A stretch of 64,000 bases of DNA, taken from Blastococcus sp. HT6-30. Its GTDB lineage: Bacteria > Actinomycetota > Actinomycetes > Mycobacteriales > Geodermatophilaceae. Under the pieces are notes generated by a model. That model saw nothing but the letters and a program-made list of their open reading frames with translations, was not told the DNA's origin and made no database searches. Positions 53,545 through 62,164 of the stretch are shown here, piece after piece; position 1 is the stretch's first letter; each line of letters opens with the position of its first letter. Both the position numbers and the translations under genes were made by a program. Location: assembly GCF_039729015.1 (NCBI RefSeq), contig NZ_CP155792.1, positions 62,001 through 126,000 on the forward strand, written 5' to 3'.

Positions 53545-55964
53545 GCCATCACTCCAGTCCCCGCCCGGCGCCCGGCCGCAGCGGTCTTCTCCGAATCAGG
53601 GGAACGCACCAGGTCGTACAGCTCGGTCGGCGAGATCGGCATCGAGGCGATCCGCCGTCCCACCGCATCCTCGATCGCCGAGGCCAGGGCCGCCGTCCCC
53701 GGGATGACGCCGGCCTCGCCGGCGCCCTTGATGCCCAGCGGGTTCAGCGGCGACGGCGTCTGCTGGTGGTCGATGTCGATGTCCGGGACCTCCGACGCGT
53801 AGGGCATCAGGAAGTCCATGAACGAGGCGTTCTGCAGCTGCCCGTCGGCGTCGTAGGCCATCCGCTCGTACAGCGCCCCGCCGACGCCCTGGGCCACGCC
53901 GCCGTGCACCTGGCCCTCGACGATCATCGGGTTCACCACGTTGCCGCAGTCGTGCACCACCGCGTACTTCACGACGTCGATCTCCCACGTCGCCGGGTCG
54001 ATCTCCACGATCGCCGCGTGCGCCCCGGAGGCGAACGTCGACCGGATCGGCGAGTAGTAGTCGCGGTGCTCCAGCCCCGGCGCATCGCCCGGCGCCACCG
54101 GCGGCTTGGAGTCGTCCCCCGGGCCGGCGAACTGCGTCGCCTGCCGGGCCGCCTCGTCGAAGGCGTACCGCAGCGGGTTCGACAGCACCGCCACCGTGCG
54201 CAGCGGGATCGACGTGCCCGGCACGCCCTTCACCTGCACGAGGCCCTCGTCGATCTCCAGGTCCTCGGGCGACGCCTCCAGCACCTCGGCGGCGATCCGC
54301 AGCGCCTTCTCCCGCACCCCGCGCGCGGCCAGTGCGATCGCGTTGCCGCTCATCACCGCGGCCCGCGAGGCGAACGTGCCGACGGCGTAGCCGAAGCGCC
54401 GGGTGTCGCCGGTGGTCACCTCGACGTCCTCGATCGGCACACCGAGCTCGGAGGCGACGATCTGCGCGAACGCCGTCTCGTGCCCCTGTCCCTGCGAGGT
54501 GAGCCCGGTGGACACCAGCACCTTGCCCGAACCCAGCACCTGCACGTGCCCGCCCTCGTACGGCCCGGGCCCGGTGCCCTCCACGTACAGCGCCATCCCG
54601 ACGCCGAGCAGCTTCCCGCGCGCCTCGGCTCCGGCTCGGAGCTCGTCCACCGAGGACCAGCCCACGAGGTCCTTGAGCTTCACCATCAGCCCCGGGTAGT
54701 CGCCCGAGTCGTAGATGACCGGCCGGCCGTCCTGGAACGTCAGGTGGTGCTCGTAGGGGAACTGATCGGGCTGGATCAGGTTCCGCTCGCGCACCAGCGC
54801 CCGGTCCAGGCCCAGCTCGTCGGCGATGCGGTCCATCGTCCGCTCCATCGCGTAGCAGCCCTGCGGCCGCCCGGCGCCGCGGTACGGCGTCACGATGACG
54901 GTGTTGGTGAACACCGACTCCACGATCACCCGGTACACCGGCAGCGCGTACGGCCCGACCAGCTGGGTCGCCGTCACGATCGGCACGATGATCCCGTAGG
55001 GCGTGTAAGCGCCGTTGTCGTGCCAGATGTGCACGTCGAGGGCGGTGATCCGGCCGTCGTCGTCGTACCCGACGGTGATCTCCTGCCGCTGCTGGCGCTC
55101 GTGCGCCGAGCCGATGAAGTGCTCGCGCCGGTCCTCGGCCCACTTCACCTCCTGGCCCAGGGCGATGGCGGCCATCGGCACCAGCAGCTCCTCGGGCCAC
55201 GGGTGCACGATCTTCACGCCGAAGCCGCCGCCGACGTCAGGCGCGATCACCTCGACCTTGTCCAGCGAGAGGCTCAACTTCGCCGCGATCGCCGCGCGTA
55301 CCGACGTCGACGCCTGGGTGCTCGTGTAGACGCGCAGCGAGGAGTCGTCGGCGTCCCAGCGGGCGTGCACGCCCTTGCCCTCCATGGGCATGCAGGCGCT
55401 GCGTTCGATGTACTGGGTGAAACTCAGCGTGCGGGGCGAGGCGGCCAGCACCGGCTCGACGTCACCGGTCTCCTGGTGGTGCCGGGCCGCGACGTTGTCC
55501 GGGATCTCCTCGTGCACCGCGTTGCGCGCCGCGCGGGCGGCGTCCACGCCGACGACGACGGGCAGCTCCTCGTACGTGACGACGATCTTCTCGACGGCGT
55601 CCTCGGCCACGTACCGGTCGGTGGCCACCACCATGACGACGGGCTCGCCGACGTGGTTCACCTCGCCGTTCGCGAGCGGGAACCCGGTGCGCGGGGCGTG
55701 CAGCTGCGGGTGCGGGATGAGCACCGGCAGCGGCTCGGCCATCGGGCCGGTCAGGTCCTCGTAGGTGTAGATGGCCACCAGACCCTCGACGTCCAGCGCC
55801 TCGTCGACGTCGACGGAGACGATGCGGGCGTGCGCGTGCGGCGAGCGCACGAACGCGGCGGCCAGCGCCTGCGAGCCGATGTCGTCCAGGTAGCGGCCCT
55901 TGCCGGTGATCAGCCGCTGGTCCTCGCGCCGGCGGACCGGCTCGCCGAAGAGCTTCGTCGTCAC
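53541..55964 (-). CDS. coxL: Molybdopterin-binding large subunit of a CoxL/xanthine-dehydrogenase-family enzyme
   Basis: 807 residues from GTG 55964 (GTGA overlap with coxS). Mo-cofactor blocks include DVGGGFGVKIVHPWPEELL, GQGHETAFAQI and KGAGEAGVIPG. The active-site loop reads PYRGAGRPQG, the AYRGAGR type of form II enzymes, not the AYRCSFR loop of true CO dehydrogenases. It is therefore better described as a molybdenum hydroxylase of unknown substrate; the neighbouring permease and FdrA suggest an N-heterocycle. Confidence 0.92.
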   Translation of the reverse strand: MTTKLFGEPVRRREDQRLITGKGRYLDDIGSQALAAAFVRSPHAHARIVSVDVDEALDVEGLVAIYTYEDLTGPMAEPLPVLIPHPQLHAPRTGFPLANGEVNHVGEPVVMVVATDRYVAEDAVEKIVVTYEELPVVVGVDAARAARNAVHEEIPDNVAARHHQETGDVEPVLAASPRTLSFTQYIERSACMPMEGKGVHARWDADDSSLRVYTSTQASTSVRAAIAAKLSLSLDKVEVIAPDVGGGFGVKIVHPWPEELLVPMAAIALGQEVKWAEDRREHFIGSAHERQQRQEITVGYDDDGRITALDVHIWHDNGAYTPYGIIVPIVTATQLVGPYALPVYRVIVESVFTNTVIVTPYRGAGRPQGCYAMERTMDRIADELGLDRALVRERNLIQPDQFPYEHHLTFQDGRPVIYDSGDYPGLMVKLKDLVGWSSVDELRAGAEARGKLLGVGMALYVEGTGPGPYEGGHVQVLGSGKVLVSTGLTSQGQGHETAFAQIVASELGVPIEDVEVTTGDTRRFGYAVGTFASRAAVMSGNAIALAARGVREKALRIAAEVLEASPEDLEIDEGLVQVKGVPGTSIPLRTVAVLSNPLRYAFDEAARQATQFAGPGDDSKPPVAPGDAPGLEHRDYYSPIRSTFASGAHAAIVEIDPATWEIDVVKYAVVHDCGNVVNPMIVEGQVHGGVAQGVGGALYERMAYDADGQLQNASFMDFLMPYASEVPDIDIDHQQTPSPLNPLGIKGAGEAGVIPGTAALASAIEDAVGRRIASMPISPTELYDLVRSPDSEKTAAAGRRAGTGVMA

Positions 55965-56476
55965 GCGTCGTCCTTCATCGCGGCGGCCGCGGTGTGCACG
56001 GCCTTCTTGATGTTGGCGTAGCCGGTGCACCGGCAGAGGTTGCCGCCGACCATCTCGTCCACCTCCTCCTCGGTGATCTCCACCGAGTTGTCGCGCCCCT
56101 CGAGCCCGGCCGCGATCGTCATCAGGAAGCCCGGCGTGCAGAACCCGCACTGCAGGGCGTGGCACTCGCGGAAGGCCTCCTGCACCGGGTGCAGCACCTG
56201 GCCGCCCTGGTGGTCGTCGTGCGCCAGCCCCTCCACGGTGCGCACCTCCGACCCGTGCACCTGGACGGCGAGCATCAGGCACGAGCGCACCGGAGCGCCG
56301 TCGACGATCACCGTGCACGCTCCGCAGACGCCGTGCTCGCAGCCGACGTGGGTGCCGGTCAGCCCCAGGTCGTGCCGCAGGGCGTCGGACAGCAGCCGGC
56401 GCACCGGCACGGTGGCTTCACGGGGAACACCGTTCACGGTGACGGTGATGGTCCGCTCGGTGTCGACGGCGGTCAT
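55961..56476 (-). CDS. coxS: [2Fe-2S] small subunit of the molybdenum hydroxylase (CoxS-like)
   Basis: 171 residues. First cluster: GCEHGVCGACTVIVDG followed by a fourth Cys in RSC. Second cluster: CGFCTPG and NLCRCTGY. Transfers electrons from the Mo site to the FAD subunit. Overlaps both neighbours by 4 nt. Confidence 0.95.
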   Translation of the reverse strand: MTAVDTERTITVTVNGVPREATVPVRRLLSDALRHDLGLTGTHVGCEHGVCGACTVIVDGAPVRSCLMLAVQVHGSEVRTVEGLAHDDHQGGQVLHPVQEAFRECHALQCGFCTPGFLMTIAAGLEGRDNSVEITEEEVDEMVGGNLCRCTGYANIKKAVHTAAAAMKDDA

Positions 56477-57342
56477 GCGGCCCTCCCAGCGGCTTCGGCG
56501 GCAGCCTCGGCCAGAGTTCGTTCGGTGAGCACACCCACCAGCAGGCGCCGGTAGTCGGCGCTGGCGTGGATGTCGGTGTCCGGGTCCACCAGTGTCCGCG
56601 CCAGCGCGCCGGCAGCGGCCCAGTCGGCCTTCTCCACCGGCGACCCGGCGACGGCCTCGGTCAGATCATGCACCTCGGGGGTCAGGCCCACCGAGACGTA
56701 GGAGGCGCGTGCCGACTCCACCCGCCGGTCGGCGTCCAGCGTGACGACGACGCCCGCGCCGCAGACCGCGTAGTCGCCCTTGCGGCGGGCGACCTCGGCG
56801 AACGCGGTGCCCGAGTGGGCCGGCAGGGCGGGGAAGAAGGCGGAGGTGACGACGGCGGGCCCGGTGATCGACGTCTCCAGTGGGCCGACGAAGAGGTCCC
56901 GCCACCCGACGGTCTCGCTGCCCGCCGCGGTCGCCACCGTGACGGAGCCGCCGGTCAGGGCGAGCACCGACGTCATCTCGCCCGACGGGTCGGCGTGCGC
57001 GATCGACCCGACGGTGGTTCCTCGGTTCCGGATCGCCGGGTGGGCGACGTTCGCCGTGGCGCGGGCCAGCAGGGGCTGGACCCGGGCGGCGCCGTCGTCG
57101 TGCAGGAGGGCGTGGTGGCGGACCAGCGCCCCCACGGTGACGCCGTCGTCGGTGGCCTCGACGGAGCCCAGGCCCGGGACCCGGTTGATGTCCACGAGTG
57201 TGGCCGGCGCGGCGAGGCGCATCGAGAGGAGCGGCAGGAGCGACTGGCCCCCGGCGAGCACCTTGGCGCCCTCCTCGGCGAGGACCTCGAGGGCCTCGTC
57301 CAGGGAGCCTGGGTCGGCGTAGCGGAAGGGGGCGGGTTTCAC
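56473..57342 (-). CDS. coxM: FAD-binding medium subunit of the molybdenum hydroxylase (CoxM-like)
   Basis: 289 residues from GTG 57342. FAD motifs AGGQSLLPLLSMRL and TTVGSIAHADPSGE are intact, the C-terminal CO_deh_flav_C domain follows. First gene of coxM-coxS-coxL-coxG, all overlapping by 4 nt. Its leader of about 65 nt carries the shared regulatory motif at 57411-57425 with TACTTT as likely -10. GGAGGT is somewhat far (12 nt) from the start. Confidence 0.94.
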   Translation of the reverse strand: MKPAPFRYADPGSLDEALEVLAEEGAKVLAGGQSLLPLLSMRLAAPATLVDINRVPGLGSVEATDDGVTVGALVRHHALLHDDGAARVQPLLARATANVAHPAIRNRGTTVGSIAHADPSGEMTSVLALTGGSVTVATAAGSETVGWRDLFVGPLETSITGPAVVTSAFFPALPAHSGTAFAEVARRKGDYAVCGAGVVVTLDADRRVESARASYVSVGLTPEVHDLTEAVAGSPVEKADWAAAGALARTLVDPDTDIHASADYRRLLVGVLTERTLAEAAAEAAGRAA

Positions 57343-57410
57343 CGGCTGCGGTCACCTCCGTGCGAGCGGCTGCGGAGGAGTCACTCTGTCACCCGGGTGG
57401 AGGCGGGCGA

Positions 57411-57425
57411 AAGTACCTCAGCGCT
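57411..57425. promoter_or_regulatory. Shared regulatory motif, site B (coxM)
   Basis: AAGTACCTCAGCGCT on the plus strand, that is AGCGCTGAGGTACTT toward coxM. It differs from site C at only two positions, and the flanking CACCCGG and GGCG are also shared with that site. Confidence 0.65.
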
Positions 57426-57518
57426 AAAACTTCGTAACGGCGGCCGCTTAGCGCCGCCCGCTCCTCCCCAACCGCCCGTATTCGGCACCGCACGTCCTCG
57501 GCGACGCCTCCGGACGCA

Positions 57519-57566
57519 CGCCGCCCCCGGCGCCCGGACGGTGTCGTCCGGGCGCCGGGGGCGGCG
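57519..57566. terminator. Long perfect GC hairpin, terminator of the permease gene
   Basis: Arms 57519-57540 and 57545-57566 form a 22-bp perfect stem with a GTGT loop, 16 bp after the permease stop (minus strand). No T-tract, as is common in actinobacteria. Confidence 0.85.
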
Positions 57567-57581
57567 GGGGTGGTGCGGGCG

Positions 57582-59057
57582 TCAGCGGCGGTGTGCGTCC
57601 GAGCCCGGGGTCTTGCCGTCGAGGACGCCGGGGCGGCCGACCTCGTCCACCGACGACGGGTCGGAGCTGACCTCGTCGCCGACGCCGTGCCCGAAGGTGC
57701 TGCCGGCGGCCGGGTGCGCGCCCTCGCGGAGCAGCGCCGCCTTCATCTCGGCCGGCGCCAGCGCCCGCGCCACGTGCCAGGCGACGACCGCGACGATCGA
57801 GCCCAGCGCGATGCCGTTGAGCACGTACTCGTCGGTGAAGGTCAGGGTGACGTTGCCGATGCCGATGATGATCCCGGCCGCGAGCGGCACGAGGTTGATC
57901 GGGTTGGCGAAGTCGACCCGGTTCTCCTTCCAGATCTTGGCGCCCAGCAGGCCGATCATCCCGTAGAGGACCACGGTGATGCCGCCGAGCACGCCGCCCG
58001 GGACGATGTTGATCAGCGCGCCGAACTTGGGGATCAGGCCCAGCAGGATGGCGACGAGCGCGGCCACGTAGTAGGCCGCCGTCGAGTACACGCGGGTGGC
58101 AGCCATCACGCCGATGTTCTCGGCGTAGGTGGTGGTGGGGGAGCCGCCGACGGAGGTGGCGACGACGGTCGCGATGCCGTCGGCCGCGACGGCACGGCCC
58201 ATGTACGGGTCGAGGTCGCGCTTGGTCATCTCGGAGACGGCCTTGACGTGGCCGGCGTTCTCCGCCACCAGGGCGATCACCGCGGGGATCACCAGCAGCG
58301 AGAAGTTGAGCGAGAAGCTCGGCCCGGTGAAGTCGGGGAAGCCGAACCAGTCGGCGCCGGCGACCGAGTCGAAGTTGATCCGGTCCCGGGTGCTGACCGC
58401 GCCCGTGCCGTCGACCGAGGTGATCTGGCCGGCGGTGGCGTCCAGCAGGACCGACAGCAGGTAGCCGAAGATCAGGCCGAGCAGGATCGAGATGCGGGCG
58501 AGGAAGCCGCGCAGGGCGAGCGAGGCGACGATGACGAAGGCCATCGTGGCCAGCGCGACCCACTGGTCCTGCGGCCAGTACACGCCGGCGGCGACCGGGG
58601 CGAGGTTGAAGCCGATGAGCATGACCACCGCGCCGGTGACGGCCGGCGGGAGCACCCGGTTGATGACGCCCAGACCCGCGAAGTGGATCAGCAGACCGAC
58701 CAGGGCGAGGACGACGCCGGCGACCAGCAGCGCGCCGACGACGTCGCTGGAGTCACCGCCGTTGGCCCGGATCGCGGCCACACCGCCGACGAAGGCGGCG
58801 CTGGTGCCGAGGTAGCTCGGCACCCGGTTCTTCACGATCAGCAGGAAGATGATCGTCGCGACGCCGCTCATCATGATGGCGAGGTTGGGGTCCAGCCCCA
58901 TGACGATCGGGAAGACGAACGTCGCCCCGAACATCGCGACGACGTGCTGCGCGCCGATGCCGACCGTGCGTGGCCAGGAGAGGCGCTCGTCGGGTGCGAC
59001 GGCCTCCCCGAGCGGGGGCGTCTTGCCGTCCCCGTAGAGCTTCCACCCGAACGCCAT
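57582..59057 (-). CDS. NCS2-family uracil/xanthine permease
   Basis: 491 residues from ATG 59057 with GAGGAGG upstream. About 12-14 hydrophobic helices. The NAT signature reads SPTTTYAENIGVMAATRVYS; Glu before Asn (ENIG) is typical of uracil carriers, while purine carriers usually have QNxG. Proton symport of a pyrimidine or related base is likely. The leader of about 100 nt carries regulatory motif site C. The C-terminal tail is hydrophilic and long. Confidence 0.92.
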   Translation of the reverse strand: MAFGWKLYGDGKTPPLGEAVAPDERLSWPRTVGIGAQHVVAMFGATFVFPIVMGLDPNLAIMMSGVATIIFLLIVKNRVPSYLGTSAAFVGGVAAIRANGGDSSDVVGALLVAGVVLALVGLLIHFAGLGVINRVLPPAVTGAVVMLIGFNLAPVAAGVYWPQDQWVALATMAFVIVASLALRGFLARISILLGLIFGYLLSVLLDATAGQITSVDGTGAVSTRDRINFDSVAGADWFGFPDFTGPSFSLNFSLLVIPAVIALVAENAGHVKAVSEMTKRDLDPYMGRAVAADGIATVVATSVGGSPTTTYAENIGVMAATRVYSTAAYYVAALVAILLGLIPKFGALINIVPGGVLGGITVVLYGMIGLLGAKIWKENRVDFANPINLVPLAAGIIIGIGNVTLTFTDEYVLNGIALGSIVAVVAWHVARALAPAEMKAALLREGAHPAAGSTFGHGVGDEVSSDPSSVDEVGRPGVLDGKTPGSDAHRR

Positions 59058-59160
59058 GAGTGCCTCCTCGACGTGCACTTTCGATGCGGTGCGGTGTCGG
59101 GCGACGGGTCGTCGTCCCCACCGGGAGGCGTCAATGTGGCACGCCCCACCCGGTGGGCGG

Positions 59161-59175
59161 AAGTACCTCAATGCT
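59161..59175. promoter_or_regulatory. Shared regulatory motif, site C (permease)
   Basis: AAGTACCTCAATGCT on the plus strand, AGCATTGAGGTACTT toward the permease. The inferred -10 is TACTTC at its 3' end. Confidence 0.65.
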
Positions 59176-59207
59176 AAATCGTTATTGCAGGCAGATGCCG
59201 ATACTTC

Positions 59208-59222
59208 ACCGCTGAGAGATCT
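59208..59222. promoter_or_regulatory. Shared regulatory motif, site D (fdrA)
   Basis: ACCGCTGAGAGATCT on the plus strand, five bases before TACGGT (59228-59233), the -10 of fdrA. It matches site A at 12 of 15 positions. Sites C and D face outward 32 bp apart. Confidence 0.5.
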
Positions 59223-59240
59223 GTCGGTACGGTTTCGAGG

Positions 59241-60746
59241 ATGAGCCCCTCAGCCCCCTCCGGTGGAGACGCCGCGGTCTCGGTGCAGCTGCGATCCGGG
59301 GTCTACGCCGACTCGGTGAAGTTGATGCAGGTGAGCCGCCGCGTCGGCGCCCGCGACGGCGTCTCGGCCGTGCTCGTCGCCATGGCGACGCCGCTGAACC
59401 TGGAGCTCGCCGCGAACATGGGGCTCGCCCCTGCCGGCGACGCCTCGCCCGAGCAGCTCCTGATCGCCGTCCGCGCCGAGGACGACGCCGCGCTGGCCGA
59501 TGCGCTCGCCGACGTCGACGCCGCGCTGGCCGAGCGGGAGCGCTCCACCGGCAGCGCCACCGCCGTCGCGCACCGCACGGTCGGGGCCGGGCTCGACGAG
59601 CTCGCGCCCGACTCCCCGGCGCTGGCCATCGTGAGCGTCCCCGGCCAGTACGCCGTCGCCGAGGCCGCCGACGCCATCGCCGCCGGCCGCAGCGTGCTGG
59701 TCTTCTCCGACGGCGTCCCCGTCGAGCACGAGGTCGCGCTCAAGCGCGCCGCCCACGACGCCGGCGTGCTCGTCATGGGGCCCGACTGCGGCACCGCGAT
59801 CGTCTCCGGCGTCGCCCTCGGCTTCGCCAACGTCGTCCGCCCCGGCCCGGTCGGGCTCGTCGCCGCGTCGGGCACGGGCGCCCAGCAGGTGTCCTGCCTG
59901 CTCGACATGGCCGGCGTCGGGGTCTCCCACGTGCTCGGCGTCGGCGGCCGCGACCTCAAGGAGGAGGTCGGTGGGCTGGCCACCCTGGACGCGCTCGCCG
60001 CGCTGGACGCCGACCCCGCCACCGAGCGGGTGCTGGTGGTGTCCAAGCCACCGGCGCCCTCGGTCGCCGCCGCGGTGACGTCGTTCGCCGACGGGCTCTC
60101 CGTGCCCGTCCGCAGCGCCGCGCTGTCGGCGGAGACCCCGGACCTCACCGCCGCCGTCGAGGCGCTGCTGACCGACATGGGGCTCGACGTCCCGGTGTGG
60201 CCGTCGCGCCCCGGGCCCGCGGAGGCCGCCGTTCCCGGCGCGGCGCTCAAGGGCCTCTACTCCGGCGGCACGCTCGCCGACGAGGCCATGTTGATCGCCG
60301 CCCCGGCGCTCGGCGGCATCCGCTCGAACACCCCGCTGGAGCCGGAGCTCGACCTCGGCACGGACCTGTCCGCCTCCGGCCACCTGGTCGTCGACTTCGG
60401 CGACGACGCCCTCACCGTGGGCCGCGCGCACCCGATGATCGACCCGACGCTGCGGCTGGAGGCCATCGCCGGCGTCGCCGCCGCCGACGAGCCGGCGGTC
60501 CTGCTGCTCGACGTCGTCCTCGGGTACGGGGCCGACCCCGATCCGGCCGGCGCGCTGGTCCCTGCGCTGCGGGCGGCCCGGGCGCAGAAGCATCTGCCGG
60601 TCGTCGTCGCGCTGATCGGCACCGAGGGCGATCCGCAGGGCTGGTCGCGCCAGGCCGACGCCCTGGCCGCCGCCGGCTGTGCCGTCTTCTCGTCCAACGC
60701 CGCGGCCACGCGGTACGCCCTCGACCTGCTGGGAGCATCCGCATGA
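59241..60746 (+). CDS. fdrA: FdrA/AllF-like acyl-CoA-synthetase-superfamily protein (oxamate carbamoyltransferase subunit)
   Basis: 501 residues. Succinyl-CoA-synthetase-like CoA-binding segments: GVLVMGPDCGTAI, GLVAASGTGAQQVSCLLD, VGGRDLKEEVGG and VVSKPP. In E. coli FdrA was renamed AllF, part of the AllFGH oxamic transcarbamylase that cleaves oxalurate in allantoin breakdown (recalled, not checked). ATG 59241 is seven bases after TACGGT, leaderless. Overlaps the DUF1116 gene by 4 nt. Confidence 0.88.
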   Translation: MSPSAPSGGDAAVSVQLRSGVYADSVKLMQVSRRVGARDGVSAVLVAMATPLNLELAANMGLAPAGDASPEQLLIAVRAEDDAALADALADVDAALAERERSTGSATAVAHRTVGAGLDELAPDSPALAIVSVPGQYAVAEAADAIAAGRSVLVFSDGVPVEHEVALKRAAHDAGVLVMGPDCGTAIVSGVALGFANVVRPGPVGLVAASGTGAQQVSCLLDMAGVGVSHVLGVGGRDLKEEVGGLATLDALAALDADPATERVLVVSKPPAPSVAAAVTSFADGLSVPVRSAALSAETPDLTAAVEALLTDMGLDVPVWPSRPGPAEAAVPGAALKGLYSGGTLADEAMLIAAPALGGIRSNTPLEPELDLGTDLSASGHLVVDFGDDALTVGRAHPMIDPTLRLEAIAGVAAADEPAVLLLDVVLGYGADPDPAGALVPALRAARAQKHLPVVVALIGTEGDPQGWSRQADALAAAGCAVFSSNAAATRYALDLLGASA

Positions 60747-62164
60747 ACCTCGGGAACCTGCTCTCCGGCCCGCCGTCCATCGTGGCGGCCGGCGTCGATG
60801 TCTTCTCCGACGCGCTGCGCGCCCAGGGCGCCGAGGTGGCCGACGTCGACTGGCGGCCGCCGGGCTTCGGCGACCCGGACGACCTCGCCGCGCTCGCCCT
60901 GGACACCCGCCGCGCCGCCGCCAACCGCACCGCGGTGGAGCGGCTGCTCGCCGCCGGGGCGGTGCTGGTCGACGTCCGGCCCGCCCGCGAGGTCATCGGC
61001 CTGGCCGACCGGATGCTCCTGCACTCCGGCCCGCCGCTGGAGTGGGAGAACGCCTCCGGCCCCATGCGCGGCGCGCTGATCGGCGCCTGCCTGTTCGAGG
61101 GGTGGGCGGCGGACGTCGAGGAGGCGGAGATCCTGCTCTCCACCGGCGCGGTGACCCTCGACCCCTGCCACCACCACCGCACCGTGGGCCCGATGGCCGG
61201 CGTCACCAGCCCGTCGATGTGGATGTGGTGCCTGGAGGACCCGGTCACCGGCGGGCAGGCGTTCTGCAACCTAAACGAGGGCCTCGGCAAGGTGCTGCGG
61301 ATGGGCGCCTTCAACGAGGAGGTGCAGGCCCGGCTGCGCTGGATGCGCGACGTGCTGGGGCCGGTGCTGTCCAAGGCCGTGCGCGGCTCGATCGACGCCG
61401 GCAACGACCCGCTCGACGTGAAGGCCGTGCTGGCGCAGATGCTCCAGATGGGCGACGAGGGGCACAACCGCAACCGCGCCGGCTCGCTGATGGCGCTGCG
61501 CGAGCTGTCGCCGTCGATCGTCGCGGTGGAGGGCGTGCCGTCGTCGGACATCGCCGCGGTGCTGCGATTCATCGGCGGCAACGAGCACTTCTTCCTCAAC
61601 CTCGGCATGCCGACGGCGAAGCTCGCGCTCGACGCCGCCCGCGACGTCCCCGGCTCCACGATGCTCACCGTGATGTCGCGCAACGGCACGGAGTTCGGCA
61701 TCCAGGCCGCCGGCACCGGCGACCGTTGGTTCACCGGCCCGGCGAACACCCCGGTCGGGCTCTTCCTGGGCGACTACGGCCCCGACGACGCCAACCCCGA
61801 CATCGGCGACTCCGCGATCATGGAGACCTACGGCATCGGCGGCTTCGCCATGGCCGCGGCCCCGGCGATCGTCCGGTTCGTCGGCGGCACCGTCCCCGAT
61901 GCCCTGGCGACGACGGAGCGCATGTACCAGCTGACGCTCGCCGAGAACCCGGCGATGGCGATCCCTATCATGGGCTTCCGTGGGTCACCGACCGGCATCG
62001 ACGTGCTCAAGGTCGCCCGCACCGGCTGGCTGCCGCAGATCAACACCGGCATGGCCGGGCGGATCGCCGGCACCGGCCAGGTCGGCGCCGGGCTGGTGCA
62101 GCCCCCGCAGCAGTGCTTCGAGCAGGCCCTGGTCGCGCTCGCCGAGGAGGCGCGGAAGGCCTGA
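60743..62164 (+). CDS. DUF1116 protein (YlbE/AllG-like)
   Basis: 473 residues. Conserved DUF1116 segments include TVGPMAGVTSPSMWMW, FNEEVQARLRWMRDVL, NRNRAGSLMALRELSP and GFRGSPTGIDVLKV. Pairs with FdrA (AllF) in oxamate carbamoyltransferase. The third E. coli subunit AllH (DUF2877) and a carbamate kinase are not seen in the window, so the reaction partners must be elsewhere or the complex differs. Confidence 0.88.
   Translation: MNLGNLLSGPPSIVAAGVDVFSDALRAQGAEVADVDWRPPGFGDPDDLAALALDTRRAAANRTAVERLLAAGAVLVDVRPAREVIGLADRMLLHSGPPLEWENASGPMRGALIGACLFEGWAADVEEAEILLSTGAVTLDPCHHHRTVGPMAGVTSPSMWMWCLEDPVTGGQAFCNLNEGLGKVLRMGAFNEEVQARLRWMRDVLGPVLSKAVRGSIDAGNDPLDVKAVLAQMLQMGDEGHNRNRAGSLMALRELSPSIVAVEGVPSSDIAAVLRFIGGNEHFFLNLGMPTAKLALDAARDVPGSTMLTVMSRNGTEFGIQAAGTGDRWFTGPANTPVGLFLGDYGPDDANPDIGDSAIMETYGIGGFAMAAAPAIVRFVGGTVPDALATTERMYQLTLAENPAMAIPIMGFRGSPTGIDVLKVARTGWLPQINTGMAGRIAGTGQVGAGLVQPPQQCFEQALVALAEEARKA

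Noticed and set aside
53541..55964. Annotating coxMSL as an aerobic CO dehydrogenase
   Set aside because: The active-site loop lacks the CSFR cysteine of form I enzymes; only the family can be supported.
53766..56021. 751-residue open frame on the plus strand
   Set aside because: Antisense to coxL and coxS; low-complexity His/Arg/Val composition without motifs.
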